Positions 1 through 7,670 of a stretch of 14,054 nt of DNA are shown piece by piece. Each line of letters starts with the position of its first letter. Position 1 is the stretch's first letter. The stretch is from Dehalococcoidia bacterium (GTDB lineage: Bacteria; Chloroflexota; Dehalococcoidia; UBA6926): positions 1 to 14,054 of the forward strand of contig JAPYRO010000014.1 of NCBI GenBank assembly GCA_029941095.1, read 5' to 3'. Under the pieces are notes generated by a model that was given only the letters and a program-made list of their open reading frames with translations, was not told the origin of the DNA and did not search any database. Both the position numbers and the translations under genes were made by a program.

Positions 1-61
1 ACACAAAACAGGGATTTATCTATCCAGTTCAAATAAAAAATTCCTTGTGATAGCTCGATCC

Positions 62-1150
62 TTAAATTTTATGATTAATCGCTAATAGATCTCTACAAAA
101 AGATGCGGCTTCCACTAATTCACTTATTATTATGTGCTCCCTAACGGTATGAGCACCGTGATCAGCTACTCCTAAAACAACTGCATTTATACCATTGGAA
201 CGGAAGACGTTGGCATCTGTGCCACCACCAGACAAAATTAATTCAGGATCCATTTTTGACCGTATAAGTTGATCAATCACGTCTTTTACGACGGGTTCTT
301 GAGGATCTATCTTATAAGCTTGGAATTCAGTGTTAAATTTTTCCGTGATCACCGCATCTGAATATCTATTACGTGTATCTTGCAAAATATTTAACAAATA
401 TGACTTAACCTTATCTAAACCTTCTTCATCATGACTTCGGATTTCTCCAGAGAGAGATGCGTTTTCAGGAACTGCGTTCCTTACAGATCCTCCAGTAATG
501 CTTCCAATATTCATAGTGGTTTGGTCATCTAGGCGCCCTAGTTGAAGTTGAACAATAATTTCTGCCGCAATTTTTATTGCCGATATCCCTTTTTCGGGTT
601 CTACTCCGGCATGTGCCGCACGCCCCTTTATATCAATATCGAATGCTAAATAAGTAGGGCTACCCGATGTTATTTGGTTAACTCGCCCCTCTCCATCAAA
701 TACAATAGCTTCTTTAGCTTTCAGCAAGGAGAAGTCTAATTCTTTGCAGCCTAGTAACCCCAGTTCTTCCTCACGAGACAAAACAATCTCAATCGATCTC
801 CGCTCCAAACCTTCGTCAGCTAGAGACTCAATCGCCTCTAATATTATTGAAATCCCGGCCTTGCAATCACCGCCCAGTATTGTTGTCCCATCTGTATAAA
901 TTCGTTCAGAGTCTACAATTGGTTTTATGCCTCTACCAGGTTCAACCGTATCCATATGAGCAGATAGTAAGATCGGAGAATCTCCTTCATCTGTTGCTAT
1001 GATATTTCCATATGAATCCTGTTGAACAGTCAATCCTAATCGTTTGAGTTTTTCCATAAGGAAATCGGCTACTTCTTTTTCATCGCTCGATGGGCTATCA
1101 ATGGCCGCCAAAGCACAAAAAGAAGTTACTAATCTATCTTGGTTTATCAT
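62..1150 (-). CDS. M20-family metallopeptidase (peptidase T-like)
   Basis: Probable zinc-dependent cytoplasmic aminopeptidase/deacylase of the M20 clan, 362 residues, complete. The metal-site motifs are in order: SAHMDTV at residues 63-69 (ligand His65, Asp67), GGDCKAG at 93-99 (bridging Asp95), the acidic cluster REEELG at 126-131 (catalytic Glu and ligand), FDGEG at 151-155, and a late His in GAHTVREH (about 334). A dimerisation/lid domain lies roughly at residues 165-275, including AAHAGVEPEKG, which is typical of the family. An upstream in-frame TTG at 1153 directly abuts the ATG at 1150. I chose the ATG, which has a G-rich stretch (GGGGG) just upstream as a weak ribosome site. It is the last gene of the leftward block, 47 bases after queA. 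Length and motifs resemble peptidase T-like proteins more than ArgE or DapE, but the substrate cannot be read from sequence. Confidence 0.9.
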   Translation of the reverse strand: MINQDRLVTSFCALAAIDSPSSDEKEVADFLMEKLKRLGLTVQQDSYGNIIATDEGDSPILLSAHMDTVEPGRGIKPIVDSERIYTDGTTILGGDCKAGISIILEAIESLADEGLERRSIEIVLSREEELGLLGCKELDFSLLKAKEAIVFDGEGRVNQITSGSPTYLAFDIDIKGRAAHAGVEPEKGISAIKIAAEIIVQLQLGRLDDQTTMNIGSITGGSVRNAVPENASLSGEIRSHDEEGLDKVKSYLLNILQDTRNRYSDAVITEKFNTEFQAYKIDPQEPVVKDVIDQLIRSKMDPELILSGGGTDANVFRSNGINAVVLGVADHGAHTVREHIIISELVEAASFCRDLLAINHKI

Positions 1151-1197
1151 CAATGCCCCCAGTTTCCGTGAACGATTTAGATCTTAAGAGAATTATA

Positions 1198-2250
1198 TTA
1201 GGTTATCATCATCGCGTCACCAAAAGAGTAAAATCGGTAATCGTTTAAAACAGCTTCTTCATATATTTTTTTTGTAAAAGAAAGTCCAGCAAAAGCAGAA
1301 ACCAGCATAATTAAAGTTGATTTAGGTAAGTGAAAATTTGTGATTAAACTGTCAGTAATCTTAAAAGGGAATCCAGGAGTGATAAATAGATCCGTTTCAG
1401 CCTCATGGAGAGAATCTAATTTCAAATTACCCAAAGAATTATAAATCGATGAGTCCAAAGCCAGTGACTCAATCGATCGAACGGATGTAGTCCCTACACA
1501 TATCACTTTTTTACCCAAAGATTTGGCTTTATTTATATTTTCTGTGACTGTTGCAGAAACACTGTATTTTTCAGTAGACATAACGTGTTTAGAAATATCG
1601 CTTTCGGTAACTGGAATAAAAGTTCCAGCTCCTATCTCAAGGTTTATTTTTTGTAGAACAACTCCTTTTTTTTGAATCGAATCAATCAGTTCGTCCGTAA
1701 AATGAAGGCCGGCCGTAGGAGCCGCAATGCTACCAGGGACAGAAGCAAAAACAGTTTGGTATTTATCAGAATTTGAGGAGCTATCCTTGATATAAGGAGG
1801 AAAAGCAATTTCTGCAACCGAGTCCACATCAAAATTTCTAGATAATTCTACTTTCCTTCTACCTGAATCAAGGCCATCTAAAACAGTCAGATAGTTACCT
1901 GGATGTTCTGGAAAAATCACAACAGTACCAAAAGGAAGTCTCCGAGAGGGTTTTACCAAAGCTTCCCACTCAAACGGCTTCGCCTGATCAGTTATTCTTA
2001 ATAGAAGAATTTCTGCTTTGCCGCCAGTATTTTCTTTCTCGCCCACCATTCTAGATCCAATGACTTTAGTTTCATTAATTAGTAAAACGTCCCCTTGCTC
2101 CAAATAATCCGGTAAATCATAAAAATGTTTATGTTGAATTCGAGTGCTATTGCGATTAACGATCATTAACCGTGAATGATCCCGAGGTTCAACGGGATTC
2201 TGTGCAATCAACGAATTTGGTAGGTCATAATCAAATGTAGATAAGTCCAT
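1198..2250 (-). CDS. queA: S-adenosylmethionine:tRNA ribosyltransferase-isomerase QueA
   Basis: QueA transfers and isomerises the ribosyl group of SAM onto 7-aminomethyl-7-deazaguanine in the wobble position of tRNAs with GUN anticodons, giving epoxyqueuosine. The 350-residue length is normal. Recognisable family blocks are the N-terminal DLSTFDYDLPNSLIAQ, IAAPTAGLHFT (175-185), VGTTSVRSIES (252-262), NFHLPKSTLIMLVSAFAG (305-322) and the C-terminal YRFYSFGDAMMI (338-349). The ATG at 2250 has no Shine-Dalgarno sequence; instead a TATAAT box ends six bases upstream, which suggests a leaderless mRNA. The cupredoxin gene ends 44 bases upstream on the same strand and the M20 peptidase follows. No tgt or other queuosine gene is in the window. 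Confidence 0.97.
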   Translation of the reverse strand: MDLSTFDYDLPNSLIAQNPVEPRDHSRLMIVNRNSTRIQHKHFYDLPDYLEQGDVLLINETKVIGSRMVGEKENTGGKAEILLLRITDQAKPFEWEALVKPSRRLPFGTVVIFPEHPGNYLTVLDGLDSGRRKVELSRNFDVDSVAEIAFPPYIKDSSSNSDKYQTVFASVPGSIAAPTAGLHFTDELIDSIQKKGVVLQKINLEIGAGTFIPVTESDISKHVMSTEKYSVSATVTENINKAKSLGKKVICVGTTSVRSIESLALDSSIYNSLGNLKLDSLHEAETDLFITPGFPFKITDSLITNFHLPKSTLIMLVSAFAGLSFTKKIYEEAVLNDYRFYSFGDAMMIT

Positions 2251-2256
2251 AGAATG

Positions 2257-2284
2257 ATTATAGGCAAAATTATCAGCGGTTCAA
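2257..2284 (-). promoter_or_regulatory. Candidate queA promoter giving a leaderless mRNA
   Basis: On the minus strand a TTGAAC box (2279-2284), a 16-base spacer and a perfect TATAAT (2257-2262) precede the queA ATG by only six bases. A start site six to seven bases beyond the -10 would fall at or next to the A of the ATG, so the transcript would carry essentially no 5' leader. This agrees with the absence of a Shine-Dalgarno sequence. It is inferred from sequence match only. Confidence 0.5.
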
Positions 2285-2294
2285 AGAATTCAGG

Positions 2295-2708
2295 TTAATA
2301 ATTGTCTCGATTGACAACCAGTTTACCTACCATTCCTGCTTCTTTGTGACCGGGTATGCTACAAATAAAATCGTATGAACCAGCGGCCGCAGGGGCCACA
2401 AATGTTATCTCTCCAGTATTACCTGAGTTAGTAGTCTGAATAACAATTTCTAAATCTGGAATTTCAAAATCATGGGCAATAGTCCCTGTATTATTAAACA
2501 CTAATTTAATTGTCTGGCTCACGTTTACATTAATTGTTTCTGGATTAAAAGAGAATTCCTCTCCCCCAATACCCGATGTGATTCTGATTTCATTAGGTTC
2601 AATAATATTAGAATTTGAACCCGAACCACCACATGCTGTAATCATCCCAATAGATATCATTAAAATTAAACAACTATTAACTAATTTAAACCAGTTATTC
2701 TGAAACAA
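2295..2708 (-). CDS. Cupredoxin-domain lipoprotein (plastocyanin-like)
   Basis: Small blue-copper-type electron carrier or copper protein, 137 residues, predicted to be anchored outside the cytoplasmic membrane. Residues 8-25 form a hydrophobic signal segment that ends in the lipobox ITAC, with Cys26 as the lipidated residue, followed by a Gly/Ser/Asn-rich linker. The cupredoxin fold follows at about 40-133. All four type-1 copper ligands can be placed: His79 (IAHDFEIP), Cys116, His121 and Met126 in the C-x4-H-x4-M spacing (YDFICSIPGHKEAGM). The start codon is TTG, supported by an AAGGTG ribosome site about six bases upstream and by the signal peptide beginning right after it; no ATG fits. 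It lies between a 72-residue unknown gene and queA. Its redox partner is not in the window. Confidence 0.85.
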   Translation of the reverse strand: MFQNNWFKLVNSCLILMISIGMITACGGSGSNSNIIEPNEIRITSGIGGEEFSFNPETINVNVSQTIKLVFNNTGTIAHDFEIPDLEIVIQTTNSGNTGEITFVAPAAAGSYDFICSIPGHKEAGMVGKLVVNRDNY

Positions 2709-2716
2709 AATTGCAC

Positions 2717-2746
2717 CTTCCGGGAAGTAATTATTTAACTAAATAA
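2717..2746. repeat. Two short inverted repeats upstream of the cupredoxin gene
   Basis: CTTCC-G-GGAAG at 2717-2727 overlaps the ribosome site of the cupredoxin gene. TTATTTA-AC-TAAATAA at 2731-2746 is a perfect 7-base AT-rich inverted repeat. The central loops (1 and 2 bases) are too short for good RNA hairpins, so if they are functional they would more likely be protein-binding palindromes. Chance is a fair alternative in AT-rich intergenic DNA. Confidence 0.25.
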
Positions 2747-2785
2747 AAAAGGCCTTGCGTAGTCTATTATTACTAACATTCAGTG

Positions 2786-3004
2786 TCAATTAGATGTCCT
2801 CATAACCCAGACTTTAAAAACGGTGTCTTCGGTCGATTCTGACTCTAAAACCCAGTCAACGATCCTCCAATACGGAGGTGAAAATTTAAGATAAACATTG
2901 TCACCTAATCTAGGTTCAATCTTCGATTGAAAAGATACTTTTTCTGCAAAAGTATCACTACCCTTGCGCCAAACATTCCAAATACACGTAACTTGAGATG
3001 ACAT
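2786..3004 (-). CDS. Small hypothetical protein, tryptophan-rich (72 aa)
   Basis: I do not recognise the family. The protein is soluble, has no signal peptide or membrane segment, and contains five tryptophans in 72 residues (9, 12, 46, 51, 66). Alternating hydrophobic stretches such as VYLKFS, WRIVDWVLE and VFKVWVM suggest a small beta-barrel or beta-sandwich. There is a single cysteine (Cys7). Evidence that it is a real gene: an ATG with a GGAG ribosome site six bases upstream, a position 17 bases after the folD stop on the same strand, and no competing ORF. It ends in TGA. Probably co-transcribed with folD; that does not by itself indicate a folate role. Confidence 0.65.
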   Translation of the reverse strand: MSSQVTCIWNVWRKGSDTFAEKVSFQSKIEPRLGDNVYLKFSPPYWRIVDWVLESESTEDTVFKVWVMRTSN

Positions 3005-3021
3005 ATTAACTCCAGTATATA

Positions 3022-3912
3022 CTAATGACTGGTTTTTTCATTTAAATAAGCTGCCTGCACCGTATTTTTCAGCAGCATCGCTACAGTCATTGGTCCCACT
3101 CCTCCGGGGACTGGTGTAATAGCACTCGCTACTTCTGTCACTTCATTAAATTTAACATCACCCACCAAACGGTAACCCCTTGGAGATTCAGAGTCATCCA
3201 CTCTGTTAATACCTATATCAATCACCACAGCCCCTTTTTTGACCATTTTACCCGTGATCACCTCTGGAGACCCAACAGCCACAACTAATATATCCGCCTC
3301 AACAGTATGCTTTATTATATCTGGATCAAAAGTATGGCATATAGTTACGGTTGGATATTCAGAAATCCCTTTTTGCATCCAGGCGATAGCGATGGGCTTT
3401 CCAACTATATTACTTCTGCCAATAATAACCGCGTGCTTCCCTCCGAGTTCTATATTTTCTCTGTTAAATAGCTCGATAACTCCAGCAGGGGTAGCAGGTA
3501 TAAAATGTGAATCGCCTATCGCTAAATGACCTATATTATTAGGGTGAAAACCGTCGACATCTTTAACGGGCGCCACAGACTCAATTATCGCAGATTCTCT
3601 TATATGTGGAGGTAAAGGCAACTGGACTAGTATCCCATGGATCTTATTATCATTATTTAGTGAATCAATTAAATTAAGTAACGCTTCCTCAGAAATTTGA
3701 TTATCGCATCGATGGATTTCTGTATATATTCCCACTTCGTTACAAGCGCGCTCTTTATTGGAAACATAAACTTTAGACGCCGGATCATCTCCTACAAGTA
3801 TTGCTGCAAGACCTGGGTGAATACCGGCTTCTTTTAGCTGTAAAACTTCTTGTTTAACCTCTTGCCGTATTTCAGCTGCAATACGACGTCCATCAATTAA
3901 TTTTGCGCTCAC
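3022..3912 (-). CDS. folD: Methylenetetrahydrofolate dehydrogenase/cyclohydrolase FolD
   Basis: Bifunctional cytoplasmic enzyme that interconverts 5,10-methylene-, 5,10-methenyl- and 10-formyl-tetrahydrofolate, feeding purine and formyl-Met synthesis. At 296 residues it is full length. Visible catalytic features: Y49-x3-K53 (VYVSNKERAC), QLPLP at 97-101, KDVDGFHP at 117-124, the nucleotide-binding GRSNIVGKP at 165-173, and the C-terminal signature TPVPGGVGPMT at 266-276. The start is GTG at 3912, preceded by GGAGAG about four bases upstream. An overlapping ATG is out of frame and meets a stop at once. It heads the leftward block and is divergent from acpS. Confidence 0.98.
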   Translation of the reverse strand: MSAKLIDGRRIAAEIRQEVKQEVLQLKEAGIHPGLAAILVGDDPASKVYVSNKERACNEVGIYTEIHRCDNQISEEALLNLIDSLNNDNKIHGILVQLPLPPHIRESAIIESVAPVKDVDGFHPNNIGHLAIGDSHFIPATPAGVIELFNRENIELGGKHAVIIGRSNIVGKPIAIAWMQKGISEYPTVTICHTFDPDIIKHTVEADILVVAVGSPEVITGKMVKKGAVVIDIGINRVDDSESPRGYRLVGDVKFNEVTEVASAITPVPGGVGPMTVAMLLKNTVQAAYLNEKTSH

Positions 3913-4025
3913 ATCTCTCCGAATAATGAAATTTAACTTTTGCTATATTGTAACATCTGAGAATAATTTATAGTTACTAGCAAGAAGTTTTTCGAAGAGA
4001 TATTGGTCACAGGAGGTTATTAAAG
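3913..4025. promoter_or_regulatory. Divergent promoter region between folD and acpS
   Basis: AT-rich 113-base gap between two divergent genes, so at least two promoters are expected. Plus strand: TTGCTA (3940-3945), a 16-base spacer, AATAAT (3962-3967), upstream of acpS. Minus strand: a TACAAT -10-like box (3947-3952) upstream of folD with no convincing -35. The acpS ribosome site AGGAGG lies at 4012-4017, nine bases before its ATG. The -10/-35 assignments are only sequence matches. Confidence 0.35.
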
Positions 4026-4397
4026 ATGCTAACAACTGGGGTAGACATGGTAGAAGTGTGGAGAATTCGTGAACTTAGAGAGAAATTCGGCGATCGATTT
4101 ATTAATCGAATATATACTGAAAATGAGCAGCGGACTTCTCGTATGAGAGATCCCGAGTTAGCCGCTAGATTTGCTAGTAAAGAAGCAGTGATGAAATTAC
4201 TAGGTACTGGGGTAAGAGGAGTCGGGTGGAAAGATATTGAAATATTGCCTAGAAAAGGCGGAAAACCAGAGGTCCATCTCCATGGTAGAGCACTTAACGT
4301 TGCAAATCGCATAGGCCTTAAAGATATAGCAATAAGCCAAACTCACTCTATAGAATATGCCATATCGGTTGCTGTAGGAGATGCTGACCAACCATAG
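4026..4397 (+). CDS. acpS: Holo-[acyl-carrier-protein] synthase AcpS
   Basis: 4'-phosphopantetheinyl transferase that moves phosphopantetheine from CoA onto the serine of apo-ACP, activating fatty acid synthesis. At 123 residues it is normal for the AcpS class, which works as a trimer. Mg2+/CoA-binding residues are visible: Asp7 in GVDMVEV, and Glu53 with Lys57 in RFASKEAVMKLLGTG. GWKDIEI (67-73) and the C-terminal ISQTHSIEYAISVAV also match the family; the usual SLSHD is varied to SQTHS. A strong AGGAGG ribosome site precedes the ATG. The stop is 24 bases before the fused nnr gene, so the two are probably one transcript, a pairing common in bacteria. Confidence 0.96.
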   Translation: MLTTGVDMVEVWRIRELREKFGDRFINRIYTENEQRTSRMRDPELAARFASKEAVMKLLGTGVRGVGWKDIEILPRKGGKPEVHLHGRALNVANRIGLKDIAISQTHSIEYAISVAVGDADQP

Positions 4398-4421
4398 ATT
4401 AGGACTGAGAAGGTTATTTTT

Positions 4422-6068
4422 ATGAGGATTGTTAGTGCTAAAGAAATGAATGCTGTAGAGCAGGAAGCGATCGGTTCAGGGCTTTCCGAAAATACCCTGA
4501 TCACAAACGCCGCTAATTCGATAAGTAACATTGTTAGAAAAAGGCTTAACGGCGTCATAGGAAAAAACATAATCGTACTAGCAGGGCCAGGTAACAATGG
4601 TAAAGATGCTTTAGCATCAGGTCTTATTTTGGCAAAATGGGGTGCTAATATAACAGTCCATAGCATTGGAACTGATCAAGCGTCTAATAATTTAACTGAC
4701 TCTATACAACATTCCGGTAACCTTTTGATCAGTTCTAACAAAATATTTCTTGATTTTTTGGGTCGTATCGAAAATTCAGGTGAAGAATATTTACTATTGG
4801 ACGGTTTATTTGGAACAGGCTATAAAAAACGACCTGAGTCGAAAATATCTAAAGTTACGAATAAGCTCAACGAATTAACAAGAAATAAAAGCACTTCTCT
4901 TCTTGAAATAGCAGCGATAGATATTCCTTCGGGAATGGATCCAGACAACGGTTCAGGAAACAAAAGCATTATCGAGGCTGATTTCACTGTAGCCATTGGT
5001 GCTATAAAAAAGGGTTTACTAACATCTCAAGGCCTCGAAAAATCCGGGAAAATAATTGTTGCTCCAATAGGCATATCGGAACATAGTTTTCCAAAATCGT
5101 TTCCCGAAATATTAGAGCATTCAAAAGTTTCTCAGATGCTTTCCTCGAGACCATTGGGTGGTCACAAAGGGACATTTGGTAAAGCCTCAATCGTGGGAGG
5201 ATCATCAAATTATATTGGGGCCCCTTTTATGGCTGCGAGAGCTGCTCTGAGATCAGGAGCCGGTTTAGTATCATTAGTAACTCCCGCGGAATTAGGGATC
5301 CATGCGACCCACTATCTACCAGAAGCGATCCATGAGCCTCTTCCAACAGAAAACGGTAATAGATTATTTGATGCAGCATCCGCCAGAGAGTTTCTAAAAC
5401 TTAATTTTGATAATCCAACGCTCGTTGGCCCTGGAATCGGTTTAAACCGAGATAGTATCAAATTTGTTCACGACGTAGTTCGTTCGAATGGTCGAGAAAA
5501 AGACCCATCTACATCGATGAAAATGGTCCTTGATGCAGATGGAATTACTGCTCTATCATCTCTCGATGATTGGTGGAATCAGGCCAATAATATATCTGTC
5601 CTAACTCCTCATCCTGGAGAAATGGCAACGCTATCAAACACGACCGTAGAGGCCATACAACAAAATCGTTTGGAATCAGTTTATAAGAAATCCGTTGAAT
5701 GGGGGGTCGTCGTAGTACTAAAAGGGGCGTTCACAGCAATTGGAAATCCTTCTGGCGAGGTTTCCGTTAATCCTTTGGCTTGGCCAGGATTGGCTTCTGC
5801 TGGCACTGGCGATGTACTTTCAGGGATGATAACTGGGCTACTTGCCCAAGGGCATGATGCATATTCTGCGGCAAGAATTGGTGTTTACGTTCATGGATTA
5901 TCTAGTATATTAGCAGCTAAAGAACTTGACGCTCTAGATCGCGGTATCTTAGCTACAGATGTAGCAGATAGCATACCTAGCGCTATTAGCATACTGCTAA
6001 ATGGTGAGATGGAAGACGAGTTGGAAGATCATTTCACCGTAGTCAGCGGATCAGAATACCTGTTGTGA
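4422..6068 (+). CDS. nnr: Bifunctional NAD(P)H-hydrate epimerase / ADP-dependent dehydratase
   Basis: Metabolite-repair enzyme: the N-terminal YjeF_N domain epimerises R- and S-NAD(P)HX, and the C-terminal ribokinase-like domain dehydrates S-NAD(P)HX using ADP. The length of 548 residues fits a full fusion. N domain (about 1-220): GPGNNGKDALAS (55-66, with Asn58/Asn59 and Asp62), LLLDGLFGTG (124-133, Asp127), DIPSGMDPDNG (167-177) and IGAIKKGL. C domain (about 240-530): GHKGTFGKASIVGGS (247-261), LTPHPGE (394-400), LKGA, and AGTGDVLSG with catalytic Asp464. The start ATG has AAGG eight bases upstream. The epimerase half departs from consensus at LITNAAN (usually L-M-E-N-A-G) and has Lys in place of the second Gly of GNNGGD. 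It ends with an acidic tail and a TGA stop, showing that UGA terminates in this organism. Confidence 0.95.
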   Translation: MRIVSAKEMNAVEQEAIGSGLSENTLITNAANSISNIVRKRLNGVIGKNIIVLAGPGNNGKDALASGLILAKWGANITVHSIGTDQASNNLTDSIQHSGNLLISSNKIFLDFLGRIENSGEEYLLLDGLFGTGYKKRPESKISKVTNKLNELTRNKSTSLLEIAAIDIPSGMDPDNGSGNKSIIEADFTVAIGAIKKGLLTSQGLEKSGKIIVAPIGISEHSFPKSFPEILEHSKVSQMLSSRPLGGHKGTFGKASIVGGSSNYIGAPFMAARAALRSGAGLVSLVTPAELGIHATHYLPEAIHEPLPTENGNRLFDAASAREFLKLNFDNPTLVGPGIGLNRDSIKFVHDVVRSNGREKDPSTSMKMVLDADGITALSSLDDWWNQANNISVLTPHPGEMATLSNTTVEAIQQNRLESVYKKSVEWGVVVVLKGAFTAIGNPSGEVSVNPLAWPGLASAGTGDVLSGMITGLLAQGHDAYSAARIGVYVHGLSSILAAKELDALDRGILATDVADSIPSAISILLNGEMEDELEDHFTVVSGSEYLL

Positions 6069-6081
6069 AAAGGTGTCGTTA

Positions 6082-6597
6082 TTATTTAACTCCTCTAACT
6101 AGAACAACACCAAGAAGTAAGATGATTACTCCTCCACCTCGGATAATATCCATCCTGTGTACCGGTAACCCAAAAGCACCAAGATGATCCAGTAGCACCG
6201 AACCGATAACTTGCCCGGCTATGGTTGCTGTCACAAACAACCCAATCCCTATTTTAGGGCCCACATACCCTGCACCCACCAGCAGAGGGATTGCAAATAA
6301 ACCAGTGATAAAGTAATAGGAGGGTAGCCCCCGCAGAACCAAAACTAAACTAGCAGCGGTTATTACAGAAATGGCTGCCAACAACAGGACTCTATTAAAG
6401 GGGGGCGGGATAACTAGGCCCCCTGTAAAGGCTCTGTAGGCCATCAACGCAGACACCCCCATGACCGTTGCCATCAACGATAACCAAGTTGCCTCCAGTG
6501 GGCCTCTAACACGGCCCATAGCTGAAATCATTGTAACTTGGACCGCCATACCAGAACCTATAAGAATGCTAAATATAACGAACATAAACTGCGGCAT
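6082..6597 (-). CDS. DUF606 (YdcZ-type) DMT-superfamily membrane protein
   Basis: Integral membrane protein of 171 residues with about five to six hydrophobic helices (roughly 5-26, 36-55, 68-88, 95-112, 114-135 and 151-168). The C-terminal block GQVIGSVLLDHLGAFGLP (128-145) followed by a hydrophobic GGGVIILLLGVVLV helix is the hallmark of the DUF606 family, which is often found as single-domain halves of drug/metabolite-type transporters that must dimerise. The substrate is unknown. The start ATG at 6597 has no Shine-Dalgarno; a TAA stop lies in frame two codons before it. A second ATG at 6585 is possible. It lies 38 bases after nmrA paralogue 1, so it is probably the last gene of that transcript. 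It converges with the fused nnr gene, with 13 bases between stops. Confidence 0.85.
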   Translation of the reverse strand: MPQFMFVIFSILIGSGMAVQVTMISAMGRVRGPLEATWLSLMATVMGVSALMAYRAFTGGLVIPPPFNRVLLLAAISVITAASLVLVLRGLPSYYFITGLFAIPLLVGAGYVGPKIGIGLFVTATIAGQVIGSVLLDHLGAFGLPVHRMDIIRGGGVIILLLGVVLVRGVK

Positions 6598-6635
6598 AAC
6601 TTAACGCCACATAGACTTGTTGACTACAATACTCA

Positions 6636-7505
6636 TCAATCCAGCCATCCAGGCTCCTGACGTATCCAATCACTTACTGACATTAAAGGTATATCCCATT
6701 CTTTTTTTAATTCATCTACATCCACTAAATAGCCTTCGCGCTCGTAAAATTGGTTCATCATTTTCATAGGCTCTGGCAACCGATCTCGGTCATCTTCTCC
6801 TATATGATTATATTTAACTTCTGTGCCCAGTGCTTGGGCAAAAATTTTCGCAACATCCGGTAATGTCATAGCTTCACCTGCAAGATCAATTTCTTTGCCC
6901 AGAAATCTTTCGGGGTCCGAAAAAGCTGCAACTGCAAAATCAGCAATATTTTGGACCGAAATAAACCACTGGGTTTTATTTGGTGACAAAATACCAGATA
7001 AACGACCTTCTTTTATGGCATCCTTATTTCTATTGAAATTATCAATAAACGAAACCGGACGTAAAATGGTGTAACCTAGCCCGCTTTCAGCAAGTGCTCT
7101 TTCTATAGCCCCTTTGGTTTCAAAGGCAGGTACTCCAATACTACGATTCCCTCCAGATACTCCGCTAAAAACGATGTGCCCTATTTCATTACTCTTCGCT
7201 GCTTGAATAACATTGGACCCACGCTCGATCTCAGTTTTTGGCCCATCTTTATCAAACCAATCGGTGCCAATTCCTATAAAAAATACTCCGTAAACACCGC
7301 TCATCGCTGCGTCCAGAGATTTAAGATCGTCCATATTTCCTTCTATTAATTCAACACTTTTGTGGCTTAATGATATTGCCGAATCACCAGATTTATCCCG
7401 AGTAAGTGCTCTAACAGAAAATTTATCGCTCTTTATAAGGCCGTCCACTACCTTTGTACCTTGGGTACCAGTAGATCCAATCACTAGAATAGTTTGTTTA
7501 CTCAA
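6636..7505 (-). CDS. NmrA-family NAD(P)-binding protein, paralogue 1
   Basis: Atypical short-chain dehydrogenase of the NmrA type: an NAD(P)-dependent reductase or redox-sensing protein, cytoplasmic. The Rossmann glycine motif G-S-T-G-T-Q-G is at residues 10-16, strand 2 ends in RALTRD, GNMDD follows, and the family's YTILRPVSF is at about 145-153. The classical SDR Tyr is absent (Ala at the aligned position) while the Lys (about 131) is kept, as in many NmrA proteins. The frame is open up to a TTG at 7535, but I place the start at the TTG at 7505. A GGAGAGG ribosome site ends nine bases upstream of that codon and would lie inside the longer reading. This start also gives 289 residues, the same as paralogue 2. 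No substrate can be assigned. Confidence 0.85.
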   Translation of the reverse strand: MSKQTILVIGSTGTQGTKVVDGLIKSDKFSVRALTRDKSGDSAISLSHKSVELIEGNMDDLKSLDAAMSGVYGVFFIGIGTDWFDKDGPKTEIERGSNVIQAAKSNEIGHIVFSGVSGGNRSIGVPAFETKGAIERALAESGLGYTILRPVSFIDNFNRNKDAIKEGRLSGILSPNKTQWFISVQNIADFAVAAFSDPERFLGKEIDLAGEAMTLPDVAKIFAQALGTEVKYNHIGEDDRDRLPEPMKMMNQFYEREGYLVDVDELKKEWDIPLMSVSDWIRQEPGWLD

Positions 7506-7555
7506 AACGCTCACCCTCTCCAAGAAACCAACCAAATATAATCATCCATTAACTA

Positions 7556-7583
7556 ATTATTCTCTAGGTTATACTAAATTCAA
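7556..7583 (-). promoter_or_regulatory. Candidate promoter for NmrA paralogue 1
   Basis: Minus-strand TTGAAT (7578-7583), a 16-base spacer and AATAAT (7556-7561), about 50 bases upstream of the TTG start at 7505. It would give paralogue 1 and the DUF606 gene a transcript separate from the selenoprotein operon. Sequence match only, in AT-rich DNA. Confidence 0.3.
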
Positions 7584-7606
7584 TCATTTATTCTATAATA
7601 TTAAAA

Positions 7607-7652
7607 CGATACCTATCGAACAGATTATCTCCATAAAAGGATTTTATGGGGG
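7607..7652 (-). terminator. Possible terminator: two inverted repeats after NmrA paralogue 2
   Basis: About 20 bases downstream of the stop of paralogue 2 is a hairpin with a perfect 8-base stem CCATAAAA/TTTTATGG and a 3-base loop (7631-7649), extendable by G-U pairs to 7628-7652. It is followed by a shorter repeat CGATA-GG-TATCG (7607-7618) that runs into TTTT on the minus strand. Neither is a textbook GC-rich stem with a long U tract, so termination is plausible but weak. The 7506-7670 gap otherwise holds only the promoter candidate. Confidence 0.3.
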
Positions 7653-7670
7653 GTAACGCTGGCAGAGAAA

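Noticed and set aside
2745..2760. AAGGCCTT followed by a T-rich run on the minus strand as a terminator after the 72-residue ORF.
   Set aside because: The palindrome has no loop, so it cannot form an RNA hairpin of useful size.
4007..4666. Several minus-strand ORFs opposite acpS and the start of the nnr fusion.
   Set aside because: They overlap confidently identified genes along their length and have no recognisable domains.
6082..6597. The somewhat higher GC of the DUF606 gene as a sign of horizontal transfer.
   Set aside because: Parts of folD show similar GC by eye, membrane-protein codons shift composition, and there are no flanking repeats or mobile genes.
7360..7656. A plus-strand 98-residue ORF opposite the start of NmrA paralogue 1.
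   Set aside because: Mostly antisense to a real gene; the remainder lies in AT-rich intergenic sequence and has no domain or ribosome site.
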